From Rosa chinensis (taxonomy: Eukaryota > Streptophyta > Magnoliopsida > Rosales > Rosaceae): a stretch of DNA of 64,000 nucleotides. The stretch is taken from contig NC_037094.1 in the NCBI RefSeq assembly GCF_002994745.2, positions 39,698,956 to 39,762,955 on the forward strand, given 5' to 3'. How positions within the stretch are numbered: position 1 is the first letter of the stretch; each line of letters begins with the position of its first letter. Under the pieces are notes generated by a model. The model did no database searches. It had not been told where the DNA came from and was given only the letters and a program-made list of their open reading frames with translations. The position numbers were made by a program, and so were the translations under genes. Shown piece after piece: positions 26,487 to 38,484 of this stretch.

Positions 26487-28876
26487 TACTTATAAGAATG
26501 TGTATTGAGGAACCAGTTATAGACTCTGGAAACTGTGCTATCTGATATATCTTATGTGGTTAATTTCAGATAATTAGACAAACCAAGTAACCACTGTTTG
26601 GTTGGCTGGAGGGGTTGTGCTAATTGGGAAAAAGACTTAAATCTTTATGAGCCCTTGTCTCATGATTGGTTTAGGCATTGCAAGTAATTGGACAATTGAA
26701 GTATGTTGAATGGCTTAGAATGTTTCCAATTGCTACTGCCTAGCAATTGGTTATGCAGAACATATTGAAAGAATACTTTCAAAAGTTCTGCAAACAGAAA
26801 ACTATTTTAGCATTGTGATGGAAATTCACTGACCAAAACAAGTTAAAAATGCAAGTGAAACTCATTTTTCCTATGAAATAAAAGAAATTTCAATGTTATG
26901 TCCAGTTTAGTTGCTACAAATTTGGCCTTATCTGTTTTCCTTTTTTCCTTTGGGTGAAGTGATACATCAGATCTAATTCTGGTTTTATTATCCAGAGGAT
27001 TGTGGATTGGCTTGCTGCGGAATTCAAAAGAGATGAAGGAATAGATCTATTGAAGGATAAACAAGCCCTTCAGCGGCTGACAGAGACAGCTGAGAAGGCC
27101 AAAATGGAGTTGTCATCTTTAACGCAGACAAATATAAGGTGTGTTGTGGGCTATATAAGAGATTGATGATTATCTATCTGTGGATACTTTAAAATTTAGG
27201 TACTTTTGGTGTTTTTTTATTTCTAGCAATTTCTCATTGGTTATAATTGTTTTGTTGCAGCTTGCCTTTCATTACTGCGACTGCAGATGGCCCCAAGCAC
27301 ATTGAGACAACACTTACAAGGGTCAAGTTTGAGGAGCTGTGCTCTGATCTCCTTGACAGGTAAGAACTGTTAGAAACTTGTAATGAAACTATTGATGTCT
27401 GCATTTTGTCATGAAGATCATTCTGTCGCTAATTCATGCTAATCCTATTTGATTGTTACTGAACACAGTAGGTTTTGTAGTGCTATCTTTGCCTCCTTTT
27501 CCTTCTCTACAACCCCTGAAAATTTTGCATCTCAACTAAACTTCAATATATTATTTCAGACTTAAAACACCAGTTGAAACTTCGTTGAGGGATGCAAAAC
27601 TCTCCTTTAAAGACCTAGATGAGGTAATACTTGTTGGTGGTTCAACCCGTATACCAGCTGTTCAGGAGCTTGTGAGGAACTTAACCGGAAAGGAACCAAA
27701 TGTTACAGTCAATCCTGATGAAGTTGTTGCCCTTGGGGCTGCAGTTCAGGTGGGTCATGATTTCTCTTTACAGTTGCTTACATTATGACTGATATATAAT
27801 TGCCGTCTTTGGCAACTTGTTTTAGTGCTTTTACAGTTACTGGTTTTATATTCATGTTATAGTTTTGCTACTATGGTTACCTTACTGGTGCTACTTTAAT
27901 TTACTGGACTCTAGGCTGGTGTATTAGCTGGAGATGTGAGTGACATCGTATTGTTGGATGTGACACCACTGTCACTGGGTTTAGAGACTCTGGGTGGCGT
28001 CATGACAAAGATCATCCCAAGAAATACCACTCTCCCTACCTCTAAGTCGGAGGTGTTCTCAACGGCTGCAGATGGGCAGACAAGTGTGGAGATTAATGTC
28101 CTTCAAGGGGAGAGAGAATTTGTTAGAGATAACAAATCTCTTGGCAGTTTCCGTTTGGATGGTATCCCGCCTGCACCACGTGGGGTTCCTCAAATTGAAG
28201 TAAAGTTTGACATTGATGCCAATGGTATTCTCTCAGTATATGCTGTTGACAAGGGCACTGGCAAAAAGCAGGACATCACCATTACCGGTGCGAGCACATT
28301 GCCCAATGATGAGGTATGTTTATGATATGTTACTAGATTGTTTAAAAATTGTTGGCTTTTTCATGTTCAATTTGGAGTAGAACTTTTGGCATGTTGGACT
28401 TCCTGGTTCTTTATGTTTGAACTCTTGGATTTTGTTTAAGGAGAATGTCTTGAAACATACAGGTACAAAGAATGGTTAATGAAGCAGAGAAGTTTGCAAA
28501 GGAGGACAAGGAGAAGAGAGATGCCATTGACACAAAGAACCAGGCAGATTCCGTAGTCTACCAGACTGAGAAGCAGCTGAAGGAACTGGGAGACAAGGTT
28601 CCAGCCCCAGTTAAAGAGAAGGTTGAGGCAAAACTCGGAGAACTCAAGGAAGCTATTTCTGGGGGTTCAACCCAAGCTATTAAGGATGCCATGGCTGCTC
28701 TCAACCAGGAAGTCATGCAGCTGGGACAGTCCCTTTATAACCAGCCTGGTGCCCCTGGTACAGGCCCAACAGCACCCGGTGCTGAAGCTGGGCCTGGGCC
28801 TTCAGAGTCGTCATCATCATCCGGCAAGGGACCTGAAGGAGATGTTATCGATGCAGATTTCACCGACAGCAAGTGA
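24990..28876 (+). CDS. cpHSC70: Chloroplast stromal heat shock protein 70 (cpHsc70), 8 exons
   Basis: Exons 24990-25508, 25724-25976, 26122-26201, 26996-27138, 27261-27359, 27560-27749, 27915-28313, 28463-28876; all GT-AG, 698 aa. Residues 1-~55 form a Ser/Ala/Arg-rich transit peptide. Then comes the ATPase domain with [30 protein letters not shown] and [14 protein letters not shown]. The substrate-binding domain follows, with [13 protein letters not shown] and GEREFVRDN. The C-terminus is Gly/Pro/Ser-rich and ends [12 protein letters not shown], the stromal HSP70 tail rather than the EEVD of cytosolic or HDEL of ER forms. The protein is an ATP-driven chaperone for import and folding in the plastid stroma, working with J-domain and GrpE-type partners. 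Lengths and motifs are normal and it appears functional. One conservative oddity is [12 protein letters not shown] where SVSA or SVTA is usual. Intron 3 contains an AT microsatellite. Confidence 0.97.
26449..26484 (+). repeat. (AT)n microsatellite in HSP70 intron 3
   Basis: About 18 uninterrupted AT dinucleotides within the 0.8-kb intron; likely length-polymorphic. Confidence 0.95.
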
Positions 28877-29485
28877 GCATATATTTTGGATAGATAGTGG
28901 TTTTCTTATTTGTTTTTCTTGCCTACTAGATGTGTATAATAGGAGAACCGAGATGGGCAGGATCCGATGGGGTAGTTGGGGTTGGTTGGGTTCATTTTTG
29001 TTTGGACGAGAATGGGAAATATTGTTGCTAGAAGATAGAGGATTAGTTACTTTACTTGAAATTAAATTAGGTGAAGATAGCAAGATGGTGGATTGATTAG
29101 TTTGAGCAGCATCCGTATAAATGCTGAACAGTGACGTTAACTGAGGAGTGAGGAGTGTGTATCTTTGCTTCCACCCAATAATAATCCCTACTCCTTTTGG
29201 GCCTTGCCATGTAGTTTACCTCGTCTTTTTTTTTTTTTTTAAAGATTTATTTCCGTATAAAGGAATGGTTCTGATTCTTATGGTCTTTTTTCCTTTTTTT
29301 ATTTTTATTTTTTGATTAAGGGTCTTTTTTCCTTTTTACTATCAGAGATCAAAATTGATCAGTGGTATTAACAGACATGGCTTATAAGTAGAGAATCAAA
29401 AAGGAAAAATTGTAAAATTCACCCAGTTGAGAGAGACTAGAGGTGCCTGATGAAGAAATCTGAAATCAAGTCACTAGCTCCCTAG
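28877..29485. other. Convergent 3' flanks of the HSP70 and PB1 genes
   Basis: HSP70 3' UTR probably covers about 300 bases of the + strand; the PB1 gene 3' UTR comes from the other side. T tracts at 29226-29240 and 29288-29316. ORFs here (for example 28817-29083 on the - strand) are not supported. Confidence 0.5.
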
Positions 29486-30401
29486 CTAACATTGTCGAGG
29501 ACTTGTTGGAAGACTCTCAGCTCTATCAACCCTGTTGTAGCCATATGGATCATCACAATAATCGTTGCCTTCTCCTGCATTTGGTCCTTGGTTTTGTTGT
29601 CTCGGGCTACTGCAACCCGAATTATGACGAGACTGACCCATCAAGCTCCTCACGCTCCCTGACTCGGATCTTCCCCTGGGAGACATATGGGGCGGGGTGG
29701 GACTGCCTCGACCACCTCTACTGTGGTTGTGGGGGTGCGAGTTTCTTGATAGGCTTCTAGAGATTTGGTAGTGGCCACTTTGGGGTTGTTGGTAATGGTA
29801 TCCACCACCACCACCCTGGTGGTGACGGTGAGCAAAGTTTAGGTTGTGGTATTGTTGAAGATTAAGATTACCAGAAAGGCTGGGAGAGCTCTGCACTTTA
29901 TGCATAACAGGAGGAAGCGAAAATCTACTGGCTTGTAATATTTGGTTAGCTTCTTGTACCACCATAAAATGGTGTTCGGGCGATCCTGACTTGGGGGAAG
30001 AACAAGCAGAGGAAAAGCTAGCAAGGGGGCTGTAGCTGGCTATGGGGCTGCTGCAATTCCCAATGCTGCTGGTGCCGGCGATGTGAGGGCTGCCTATGAT
30101 TGAGGGTGGCTGTTGTTTCGATGAACGGACTATGCCATTGATGGCGTCAATGTAACGCTGCTCTAGCTCCAATGAGTGGCTGCTGTTTTCTATCATGATT
30201 GGCTTGGATGGAAACAAGAAGGTCCTTAGCCTAGGACTCATGCCTTGGTTTTCTTGTCTATCATATTCGTCCAGCATGTGCTTTACATCTTCGTCGCTTC
30301 GAACAGAGACCAAGGCATCCAGATCTTCAGGGATTAACTGGTACTTCAACACCATGTCCCCATCAACTACTGCACTCAATTTGTTCATCAATTCTGCAAT
30401 G

Positions 30402-30444
<43 letters not shown>

Positions 30445-30700
30445 ACATTGTATATATAGGGAAACAAATTAACCGTGCATATATGCATGCATGAATTCAT
30501 GTACCAGAAAAAGTTGCGTCGCGGGACCAGGCAAGGACACGAGTCTCGCCACCAACGTACTTTAGGATGCCGTCGGAAGGTCTAGGTAGGATTTTCCCGC
30601 CATAGCTGCACAGCAACTTGATCCTATCCCTGTTCTTCTTCGGCGATCCCAAACCCGACGACGCGTTCTCTTGCCCACCCCCGCCGGCTTCACACGCCAT
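29486..30700 (-). CDS. PB1 domain-containing protein, 2 exons
   Basis: On the - strand, exon 1 is 30700-30505 and exon 2 is 30393-29486, giving 367 aa. The donor follows TTTTCTG (gtacat) and the acceptor is attgcag, which restores the codon for Glu in SELMNKL. Residues ~27-115 form a PB1 domain: RIKLLCSYGGKILPRPSDG, LKYVGGETRVLAWSRD, ELMNKL, MVLKYQLIPEDLDALVSVRS, then DEDVKHMLDEYDR. This is the plant stand-alone PB1 type with the basic Lys and the acidic OPCA-like cluster, so it could pair with other PB1 proteins. The rest is low-complexity, rich in Ser, Pro, His, Gln and Gly, with repeated SPR/SP motifs, and contains no other domain. Cellular role unknown. The ATC repeat next to the acceptor is intronic, not coding. 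Confidence 0.9.
30402..30444 (+). repeat. (ATC)n microsatellite in the PB1 gene intron, adjacent to the splice acceptor
   Basis: About 14 copies of the trinucleotide. On the coding (-) strand it reads (GAT)n and ends only a few bases before the ttgcag acceptor. It occupies the place of the usual polypyrimidine tract. Confidence 0.95.
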
Positions 30701-31108
30701 TTTTCATCTCAAACCACTTCAAAATAATCTACATACAAATCCCCTCCCCTCTTCCTCCTCTTTGGCTCCAGAATCACCCTCCTCTACGTAAAAATCGTAC
30801 AATCACAATTGCCGGCGAACAAAAATATCTAATGCAGATAACAAATTAATATTTTAGTCTATCTATCTCCAAATGTTTAAATATTTAGCAAACAATGAAC
30901 AGGGTATGTTGTTGATACCAACGGACGAGGAGGCGCAGTTGAAGAAGAGAGGAGGAGAGAATTGAATCGGGAGTCACTTGCAAAGTTCTTTTCTTTTTCG
31001 ATTAGTGAGGAAAGAATCCAAAAATAGCGGAGTAGTTTGGTTTGCTGTTTCTACGGATTTCCCTGAATCTCTCTCTTTCATTTAATACAATTTTTGTGCT
31101 AATCTAAC
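30701..31108. other. Upstream region of the PB1 gene up to the copia LTR
   Basis: Pyrimidine-rich on the + strand near 30740-30790 and purine-rich near 30930-30965, consistent with the leader and promoter of the - strand gene. No TATA box assigned. The copia LTR starts at 31109, about 0.4 kb from the PB1 start codon. Confidence 0.45.
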
Positions 31109-31349
31109 TGTAACAAAATATATTTTATTTTTGAGTACTAAAAAAAAACTACAAAATGTAAAAGTAAAATGCAAATGGAATTGGTCTACTCATTTCATTT
31201 CATAGTCCCTTTATATAGGGATAGAATTACAATGGAAATATCGATTACATTAATGATACTAAATGCTGATTGAGCTGTGATTGTAATTCCTTGATTCTCT
31301 CCTCGTCAGTTGCTTTGACGAAGGCACATAATGTGTTTTTCCTTTAACA
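31109..31349 (-). repeat. 3' LTR of the copia element (241 bp)
   Basis: TG...CA termini with the polypurine tract directly inside. A tatatagg box lies at about 31212 on the + strand side, read tatataaagg in the element's sense. Confidence 0.7.
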
Positions 31350-31477
31350 CTCCCCCTTGTGCCAAGTCAAAGACGAAATGGTGCATGAGTTGTTGCCTCA
31401 CTAAAAACTTTGCCAAGTAACAATAAAGTGGGACAAAAAATACACCTTGGTCGAAGAAAAAGAGCACAACGCACCTT

Positions 31478-33260
31478 CTACATTTGAGGATGACATGTGT
31501 GTGTTAGACTCCCCCTGACGTCTACACCTCCCCCTGATACTTGCATTAACCAAGGGAGTTTGGAAAGACTTCTCATTCCTATGTTTTTCACATGTTTCTC
31601 AAATGTGGCCTTGGGCAATAATTTGGTGAACAAATCTGCCACATTCTCCTCAGACCTTACTTGATTCACTTGAATCTTGAGGAGAGCCTGTTGTTGCTGA
31701 TTGTAGAACTACTTTGGCGATATGTGTTTTGTGTTATCACCCTTAATATAACCTAGCTTCATCTGTTCGATGCAAGCTGCATTGTCTTCATAAATGCAAG
31801 TAGGCTCTTCAGTGGTAGAACTCAAACCACCAGTCCCTCGAATATGTGTAATGATAGTTCTTAACCATACACACTCACGAACCGCCTCATGTAGAGCAAT
31901 GATCTTTGAGTGGTTCGAGGAGGTAGCCACAAGGGTCTTCTTGGTTGATTTTCAAGATATCGCCATGTTCCCATTGGTAAATACATAACCAGTTTGGGAA
32001 CGATCTTTATGTGGGTCAGAGACGTATCCAGCATCAGCAAAACTGACCAAGTCAACATTTCCTTTAGGGATTGCAGTTCTATCTGCGGTCCCTCTTGTCT
32101 CTCTGTAGGGAAAGAACAGTCCCAAGTCAATGGTTCCTTTTAGGTATCAAAAATTATTCTTGATACCATTCTAGTGACACTGCGTTGGCGCTGAGCTAAA
32201 TCTAGCTAACAAGTTCACTGAGAATGCAATGTCTGGTCAAGTACATTGGGTTAAGTACAATAATGCGCCTATTGAACTTCGATAGGGAATTTCAGCTCCC
32301 AACACCTCTTCGTCATCTTCCTCTAGACGAAATGGAAATTTCTTTGCATCCAAGCTTAGACCGATCATGGGAGTGCTAGCAGGATGCGTTTTGTCCATGT
32401 TAAATCGCCTGTCTTTTGGACATACACAGCCTGGTGGATTAGTATTTCACAAACTCGGTGTTCTAGTTCAAGGCCTAAACAGAATCGAGTTTTCCCAAGA
32501 TCCTTCATCTCAAATTCGGATTTCAAGTAGCTCGCGGTTTCTCTTATTTCATCATATCATCGACATATACAGCTACAACTGCAAATCCGGAACTTGTTTT
32601 CTTTTTGAATACGTAGGGGCATAATTCATCGTTCTTATATCCCTTCCCAATCAAGTAGTCACTTAGACGGGTATACCACATCCGCCCGGATTGTTTCAAT
32701 GCGGAAAGTGAGTGTTTCAATCTAATTGCAAACGCACTCCGTGGTTTAGAGTCAATTGACTTGGGTAATGTAAGGCCATCAGGCACTTTCATATATATCT
32801 CTGAATCAAGATCCCAATGGAGATATGCAATAACCACATCCATGAGCTCCATTTCCAGTCCTTCGGAAACTACCAAGCTAACTAAGTAGCTGAACGTTAT
32901 AACGTCCATTATGGGAGAGTATGTCTCCTCGTAGTCAATTCCAGGGCGTTGTGAGAAACCTTGCGCCACAAAGCGAGCCTTGTACCTCAGGACTTCATTC
33001 TTCTCATTACGCTTTCTGACAAAGACCCATTTATGTCCTACAGGCTTTACACTTGGTAGGGTTAGCACTACAGGATCAAATACCTGTTTCTTTGTCAGAG
33101 AATCTAATTCTGCCTGAATTGCTTCTTTCCATTTAGGCCAATCTACTCTTTGTTGACATTCTGCAACAGAGCATAGTTCGATATCATCGTGCTCTATGAT
33201 TTCTTGAGCAACAGTGTATGTAAATTCATCATTAATGTGTATGGAAGATCTTTCTATCAA
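31478..33260 (-). pseudogene. Copia reverse transcriptase and RNase H (broken)
   Basis: The frame at 33260-32544 encodes the copia reverse transcriptase: WKEAIQAELDSL, VGHKWVFVRKRN, RYKARFVAQGFSQRPGIDY, and YVDD in VVAVYVDDM, the catalytic motif. RNase H pieces follow at 32130-31709 (YADAGYVSD-like, TSSNHSKIIALHEAVREC, EDNAACIEQ) and the C-terminal tail NVADLFTKLLP at 31669-31478. Frame changes separate the pieces, and a TGA replaces the usual Trp in the AISWKST-like motif (about 31950). Not functional as an open polyprotein. Confidence 0.85.
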
Positions 33261-33263
33261 CTC

Positions 33264-35047
33264 TTACGCACTCTCATAATCCATTGAGATTTCTTTGTTC
33301 TCTGGAATCATTTCAAACATCGGAGCGTCCTCCAGTATTGATTCATGGACATAACTATAATCAGAGATAATCTCATGAGAGGGATTCTCTACATTGATGA
33401 TTAATGGATTGGTTTGTGCCTTACTCGCCCCCTTCTTCCTTGGGTGAGTGTCAATCGAACCAAGTGGTCTCCCCCTCTTCCTTTGGGGAGCCACGGCCTC
33501 AACCACACCTCCACTAAGTGTGGTTGCAGTGCCTTTATCTGCGGCACCGTGCCCCTTGTTGGGGACTTCTAACCTTGCAGGCACATTTGCAGCTGGTATA
33601 TGTGATCTCGTCACCTTTGCGATATCAGTAAACGCGTCAGACATCGAATCTGCTACGTTCTGAAGATCGATTATTCTTTTCACTTCACTTTCACATTGTG
33701 AAGTGCAGGGATCAAAATGAGACAAAGTGGGGACAAACCATGATAATTCCTGTCGTTCCCTTGGAAAATCCTTTTTCCTATCTCCCCCTAACGATGGGAA
33801 GACTGTCTCATCAAAGTGACAATCCGCAAATATTCTAGCGATAAAGAGATCGCCTGTCAAGGGTTCCAAATAGCGGATAATTGTTGGGGATTCGTATCCA
33901 ACATAAATACTTGATCGTTTCTGAGGACCCATTTTGGTACGCTGTGGGGGCGCAATAGGCACATATACTGCGCAACCAAATATGCGTAAGTGTGAAATGT
34001 CAAGCTCATATCCAGTTACCAACTGGTACGCAGAAAATGGTTGGCTAGCAGTGGGTCTGAAACGAATAAGTAAAGCTGCGTGCAATATTGCATAACCCCA
34101 TGCAGATATAGGCAGGTTGGTGGGCATATCCAATGCCCTAGCCACCATCTGTAGCCTTTTGATAGTGGCTTCTGCGAGACCATTTTGTGTATGCACATGG
34201 CGTATAGGATGCTCTACATCGATCCCAATAGACATGCAATAATCATCAACTGCTTTTGATGTAAACTCTCCAGCGTTATCAAGCCTTATAGACTTGATAG
34301 AGTGATCAGGGTGGTGAGCCCTTAAGCGTATAATCTGTGCTAGGAGTTTTGTAAATGCAGCATTTCTTGTGGACAATAAAACGATATGTGACAATAATCA
34401 TCAACTGTTTTTGATGTAAACTCTCCAGCGTTATCAAGCCTTATAGACTTGATAGAGTGATCAGGGTGGTGAGCCCTTAAGCGTATAATCTGTGCTAGGA
34501 GTTTTGCAAATGCAACATTTCTTGTGGACAATAAAACGACATGTGACCAGCATGCGAGGCATCCACTAGAACCATAAAGTACTTTAATGGTCCGCATTCT
34601 AGATGGATAGGTCCACAGATATCTCCTTTGTATCCTTTTTAAGAATGGAATGTTTTGTTTTGTATCTTTAGCATAGGAAGGTCTCGATCCTGTTTTTTCT
34701 AAAGAGCAGGTTCTGTAAAACGAGTGATGTGCCTTTGAAATAGTCAATGAGGCATAATAAGAGGGAGGTAGTGCTTCTGGTACTTTAGAAGGCAATGACT
34801 GCATTTGAGCAGTACTAGGACTGACATCTTGCAGTGTGACGGATTTTGGTCCCATTTTATTTTTCACTCGAAAGAAGGGATGTCCATCTGAGTTCTTTAA
34901 AATACGGATCATCATGTCATGACCGGGGTGCCCTAGGCGGTCATGCCAAAGCCTGTATGAGTCAGTGTCCCACATTTCATTGTTGGTGACAGCATAGGAT
35001 TCAATGATCCGAATCGTAGTGAGGTACAGTCCACTAGATTGACTCAT
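33264..35047 (-). pseudogene. Copia GAG-pre-integrase and integrase core (broken by a tandem duplication)
   Basis: The - strand frame from 35047 reads LWHDRLGHPGHDMMIRILKN, the GAG-pre-integrase motif, then an integrase core that is frameshifted. The integrase continues as SIRLDNAGEFTSKAVDDYC and HTQNGLAEATIKRLQ (DD35E-type Asp and Glu visible), and a long variable linker leads to the reverse transcriptase. A 155-bp tandem duplication (34241-34550) repeats the segment encoding LLAQIIRLRAHHPDH to DDYC. Because 155 is not a multiple of three it destroys the frame. Confidence 0.85.
34241..34550 (-). repeat. 155-bp tandem duplication in the integrase
   Basis: aatcatcaac starts at 34241 and again at 34396, with near-identical sequence through both units (a few substitutions such as gcttttg/gtttttg). 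Confidence 0.9.
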
Positions 35048-35696
35048 AAGTTTCTCTAAAATGTGTTTCCTTCCACATTTATTAGAGGTAATATAAAAAT
35101 ATTCAGTTCCATTCTCACAGTGTGTTTTTACATGATAACCGTTGGCATGAATATCTTTGAAACTTTAACAAGGTTTGATTAGCTCTTGGTGCATATAGAG
35201 CGTCTGGGACTTGAAATGTTGTGCCATTAGGCAGCAAAAATTTGGCAATTCCTCGCCCTCTTATTACTTGTGATGATCCGATCATCGTAGTCACAGAGGA
35301 ATTATAGGCTATTAATTCAATGAATAATTGCCTATTTCTTAATATTGTTGTGATTCCCCGAAAATTCTTATTTGTTTTCCGAGGATTTTTTGAAATTTAA
35401 ATTGTGGGTATCGGACGTTTTCGTGGCTCGTGGATGGAGCAGAAGTGTTTCGGGCGAATAATTATTCAAGAAGCGTCATTTAGGGGGGCGCAAGGGTTGA
35501 CTTTTTATTCATTGAGATTCTCCAAAAACTTCCTTCATGAAAGTCGTAGAGCGCATCAATACGAGTTCGTGGATATGTGGAACGCAGAAATCGGAGTTCG
35601 TATGAAGAAGTTATGGCTGTCGGAAAAAGTTTCCATTATGGTATATATGGGATTTTCCGGAAAAATATCAGAAAAATCAGAGTTTCCATTTTGGGA

Positions 35697-35700
<4 letters not shown>

Positions 35701-35734
<34 letters not shown>

Positions 35735-35760
35735 TCTCCCTCCCTCTCTCCCTCTCTCCC
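35701..35760 (+). repeat. (CT)n / (CCCTCT)n microsatellite
   Basis: About 15 CT units followed by interrupted cctctctccc units, 80-140 bases before the GC-rich leader of the LTR-like element. Confidence 0.95.
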
Positions 35761-36798
35761 GACCCGGTTTTGCCCCTTCCCTTCGCCGACCGATTTCTTC
35801 ACCGTCCGGCCACCAATCGGGGCGATTCTAAAGGGAATCCTGCTCGCCTCAGTCCCCTCTACACGTCTGTGGTGGTGATTCGTCGTGGAAAGCACCGTAG
35901 ATGGCGCTACAAGGTCGGGAAGTTTGGCGGCGATGATGCTTCAAACCCAGATCGGAACTTCCGATTCCGGCCACCTTTGCTGGTGATTCTTGAGGGCTTT
36001 TGGAGCTCGGAGGACGTAGATGCTTCTCTCAAAGTGGCTTGGAGCGGTTTCACTTGTGGAGGACGAATCGAAGCTTTGAAATTCTAGAGTTTCCATCAAG
36101 CTGTTTTGTTCTAAGGTAAAATTTGATCAATTGATTCATAATTGGACTTTGGTGTAGTTATGAAAGTTTAAATTGGAGTTGAGATGAAGAACTTTGGTGT
36201 TGGGAGTTTTGTCAAATTCTGACTTTGGTCTGGCGGCGGTGCCGCCACTGTGGTGGTGTTTTTCAGTAGTTTCCAGCCACCTCAGGGATAGTTTCTATTC
36301 CTGAGTTCGATCTACTCATCGATACGAGCATTTCGATATATTGTTTGTAATTTTTGGAGATCATATGAGCATGTTAGGGTTTTTACGGTTTCAGATCGTT
36401 CGATGTTTCGATCCGTGAGGATTCGAGCGCTCGATTGACTTGTGGTTTCGACATATCGGTCGTAGATGTATTCTAGAGACATTGGGTGGTTTCAGATGTG
36501 GTTTCGCCTCGATTGGCGTCACTTTGGGGATTTTAGTTCAAAACAGGGGTTTCGGACTTAAATCGTTTGTGAATTGTTACTAAGTGGAAACCGATTGTGA
36601 TTAGGTACTTGACGAAGTATTCTTAGAAGGTAGTTTTGTGGGTTGGCTGCTTTGTTCTGTATTGAAGACGTAGCAGGAGTTTTGAGGTGAGAAATCTCAT
36701 GATGTTTATTCACGAACGGGTTTACCATATTGTCTTGGAGTTATGGGATTAACTGTGATAATAGTGGTATTAGTGGCATTCCTGAGTGGATGATCATG

Positions 36799-36843
36799 TA
36801 TATATATATATATATATTTGCATGATATATATATATATATATG
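36799..36843 (+). repeat. Interrupted (AT)n microsatellite
   Basis: Two AT runs separated by a short tttgcatg spacer within the LTR-like element. Confidence 0.9.
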
Positions 36844-36849
36844 TATTGG

Positions 36850-37255
36850 TGGAATCTGTGTGATGAGTTGGATGATTGCTATCTGTGTGATGACTGATGA
36901 AATTGTGTTTTGAGTTGTGATTGTAGGATATCATGTGTTGAGATACCATGGGTCTAATATGACAGTCTTAAGTGAGATGTAAGATATGGTAGCTTGTGCA
37001 GGAATATCTGTGTGATGAATTGATGACATCAGTATGATGAATCTTTGTGATGATTGTCATGTAAAGCTTGTGTAGAAATATCTGTGTGATGAATCTATGT
37101 AATGATCGCTATCTATGTGATGACCGGCGATATCTGTGTGATTATTAGTTGGATGATCGCTATTTATGTGATGACCAGCAATATCTGTGTGATGATTAGT
37201 TGGATGATCGCTATCTATGTGATGACCGGCGATATCTATGCGATGATCAGTGTGA
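36850..37255 (+). repeat. Minisatellite with 51-bp period
   Basis: Degenerate tgtgatga/gatcgctatctatgtgatga units. Three well-aligned copies start at about 37104, 37155 and 37206 (period 51), with less regular copies upstream. Each holds gatcgctatytatgtgatga and gcratatctrtg. Confidence 0.85.
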
Positions 37256-37549
37256 TGACTGCTCGGTAACGGAGCTGAATTGTTATTAAGTTAATAATAA
37301 TCGAGAAGATTGCTGTGATGGTCGAGGCTACCTACAGACGTCAGAGTGTGAGATTACGATGACTACTTTGACTTGAATTGCTTGACTTAATGTGACCTCC
37401 TGAACTAAATTATATGCATGGGTTACTATGAATTGTTTTGCTTGTTTTGAATTGTGATTTGAAAATACCAGATGGAACAATGACTCTATATTTTTAAGAA
37501 TAATAAGGCTTTGTAATTTAAACAGCTTAAGCAAGAAGAACACAAGAAT

Positions 37550-38484
37550 TGCTGACGCAGTGTAAACCTCACCACTGAGGAAACATCACTGCGTGGCTTT
37601 TAACGTAGCTAACACGAGGAACAAATCCACTATTAATTCAAATTGTTACAGATTACAAGTCGTAGTATCAAACACAATTACGTTACTAGCAGCACCGCTA
37701 ACTTGTATACAATTTGAAACACCTATACTGTAACTTCAATTCTATCAATGACTGTGAAGCTTCAACGAATCACTCGTTCCCTTTTCACCCTGTATCAAGG
37801 ACTCACTGATCTCAAGTATGATATGTGAGAAAGGATGCAATGAAATAGTCAAGCAGATATGAAGGAGAGTTTTTCCAGAAATCAGTTTGAGAAGACTTAT
37901 ACAACACATGAAACAAAACAAAGATTGTCTATGACTAAAAACCGTTCCTCACAATGCAGTTTAAAAGCCCTTTTATAGAGGAGCACAACTCCCCCTCAAT
38001 CAAATCTTTTCTTGTCAACAAAAACAAGGTAAAACATGTAAAGGTTTCAAAACTGCTTTCAATAAACATTCAATACATTCTCACTTTTTGAAAATCCAAT
38101 CTATAATTGATGTGCATATCAAAAACGTTTAATGCAGTTCAATCAATCTATTTGATATGCATATCAATTTAGATTTTTTTTTTTTGAATAAAGGGCTGGT
38201 GTGGCTGCCCTCAAGCTTTGATTAATGAAACTGTCGAATACAAGGGGGGGACATTCAACACATGATCCGATCTTATGCAGAATGATATGGAATGAATACC
38301 ATCTTTAACTGAAATGATCTTCCTTGATCTTCTCTTCATGATTCGATTCTGCAATCTTTCTCTTTGTTTCCTTGAACCACCGGAAAGGCAAGAGAATTAC
38401 TCTCTCAATCTACTGCATCTTTTGTTCTCCTTGTGACCATGGGAAATCATGGGTTGAATGGTAATATTGCCCAATATACTTACA
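37550..38484 (-). mobile_element. 3' LTR of a SIRE/Maximus-like copia element, minus strand
   Basis: The right edge is acttaca at 38484, immediately followed by atctccccctcaacacatg, which in - strand sense is a polypurine tract then the LTR start TGTAAGTATATTGGGC. The left edge at tgctgacgcagtg (37550) gives TG...CA termini. Palindromic cgcagtgtaaacctcaccac / cactgcgtgg motifs sit at the left end. A LINE 3' fragment has inserted near 38171. No 5' LTR partner is seen. Confidence 0.55.
38171..38268 (-). mobile_element. Short LINE 3' end (minus) inserted in the copia LTR
   Basis: A T-run (38174-38185), then gggctggtgtggctgccctc and aagctttgattaatgaaact: the inverse of the 3' end seen at 22640 and 23765. 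5' truncated to under 100 bp. Confidence 0.6.

Larger units (their letters stand above)
31109..35348 (-). mobile_element. Truncated Ty1/copia retrotransposon, minus strand
   Basis: The 3' LTR is at 31109-31349 (reads tgtaacaaaa...cctttaaca on the + strand). It is preceded in the element's sense by a polypurine tract, seen as ctcccccttgtgcc at 31350. Then, in - strand order, come GAG-pre-integrase/integrase, reverse transcriptase and RNase H. The 5' part (gag, protease active site, 5' LTR) is missing; coding similarity ends near 35340 where another LTR-like sequence begins. No second LTR is seen in the window. Confidence 0.8.
35349..37470 (+). mobile_element. Probable LTR of a gypsy-like family related to the 19637 solo LTR (boundaries partly uncertain)
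   Basis: It starts tgtgattccccgaaaattc. Like 19637-22018 it carries cttccttcatgaaag, gagttcgtatgaag and a GC-richer leader stretch with the (ct)n tract. No coding domain: the ORF at 35404-36087 is leader sequence read through the (ct)n repeat. It interrupts the copia element at a point where the protease region should continue. The right end is not fixed; no matching target duplication was found, so it may be truncated. Confidence 0.5.

Noticed and set aside
28623..29096. 157-aa ORF overlapping the HSP70 last exon
   Set aside because: Alternate frame of a strongly conserved coding exon plus 3' UTR.
29486..30448. Reading the PB1 gene as one 320-aa ORF starting with an Asp run
   Set aside because: The Asp run is the intronic (ATC)n repeat; splicing from 30505 to 30393 gives a full PB1 domain with a normal N-terminus.
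35404..36087. 227-aa ORF with a Ser-Leu repeat
   Set aside because: The repeat is the (CT)n microsatellite translated; the frame is LTR leader sequence.
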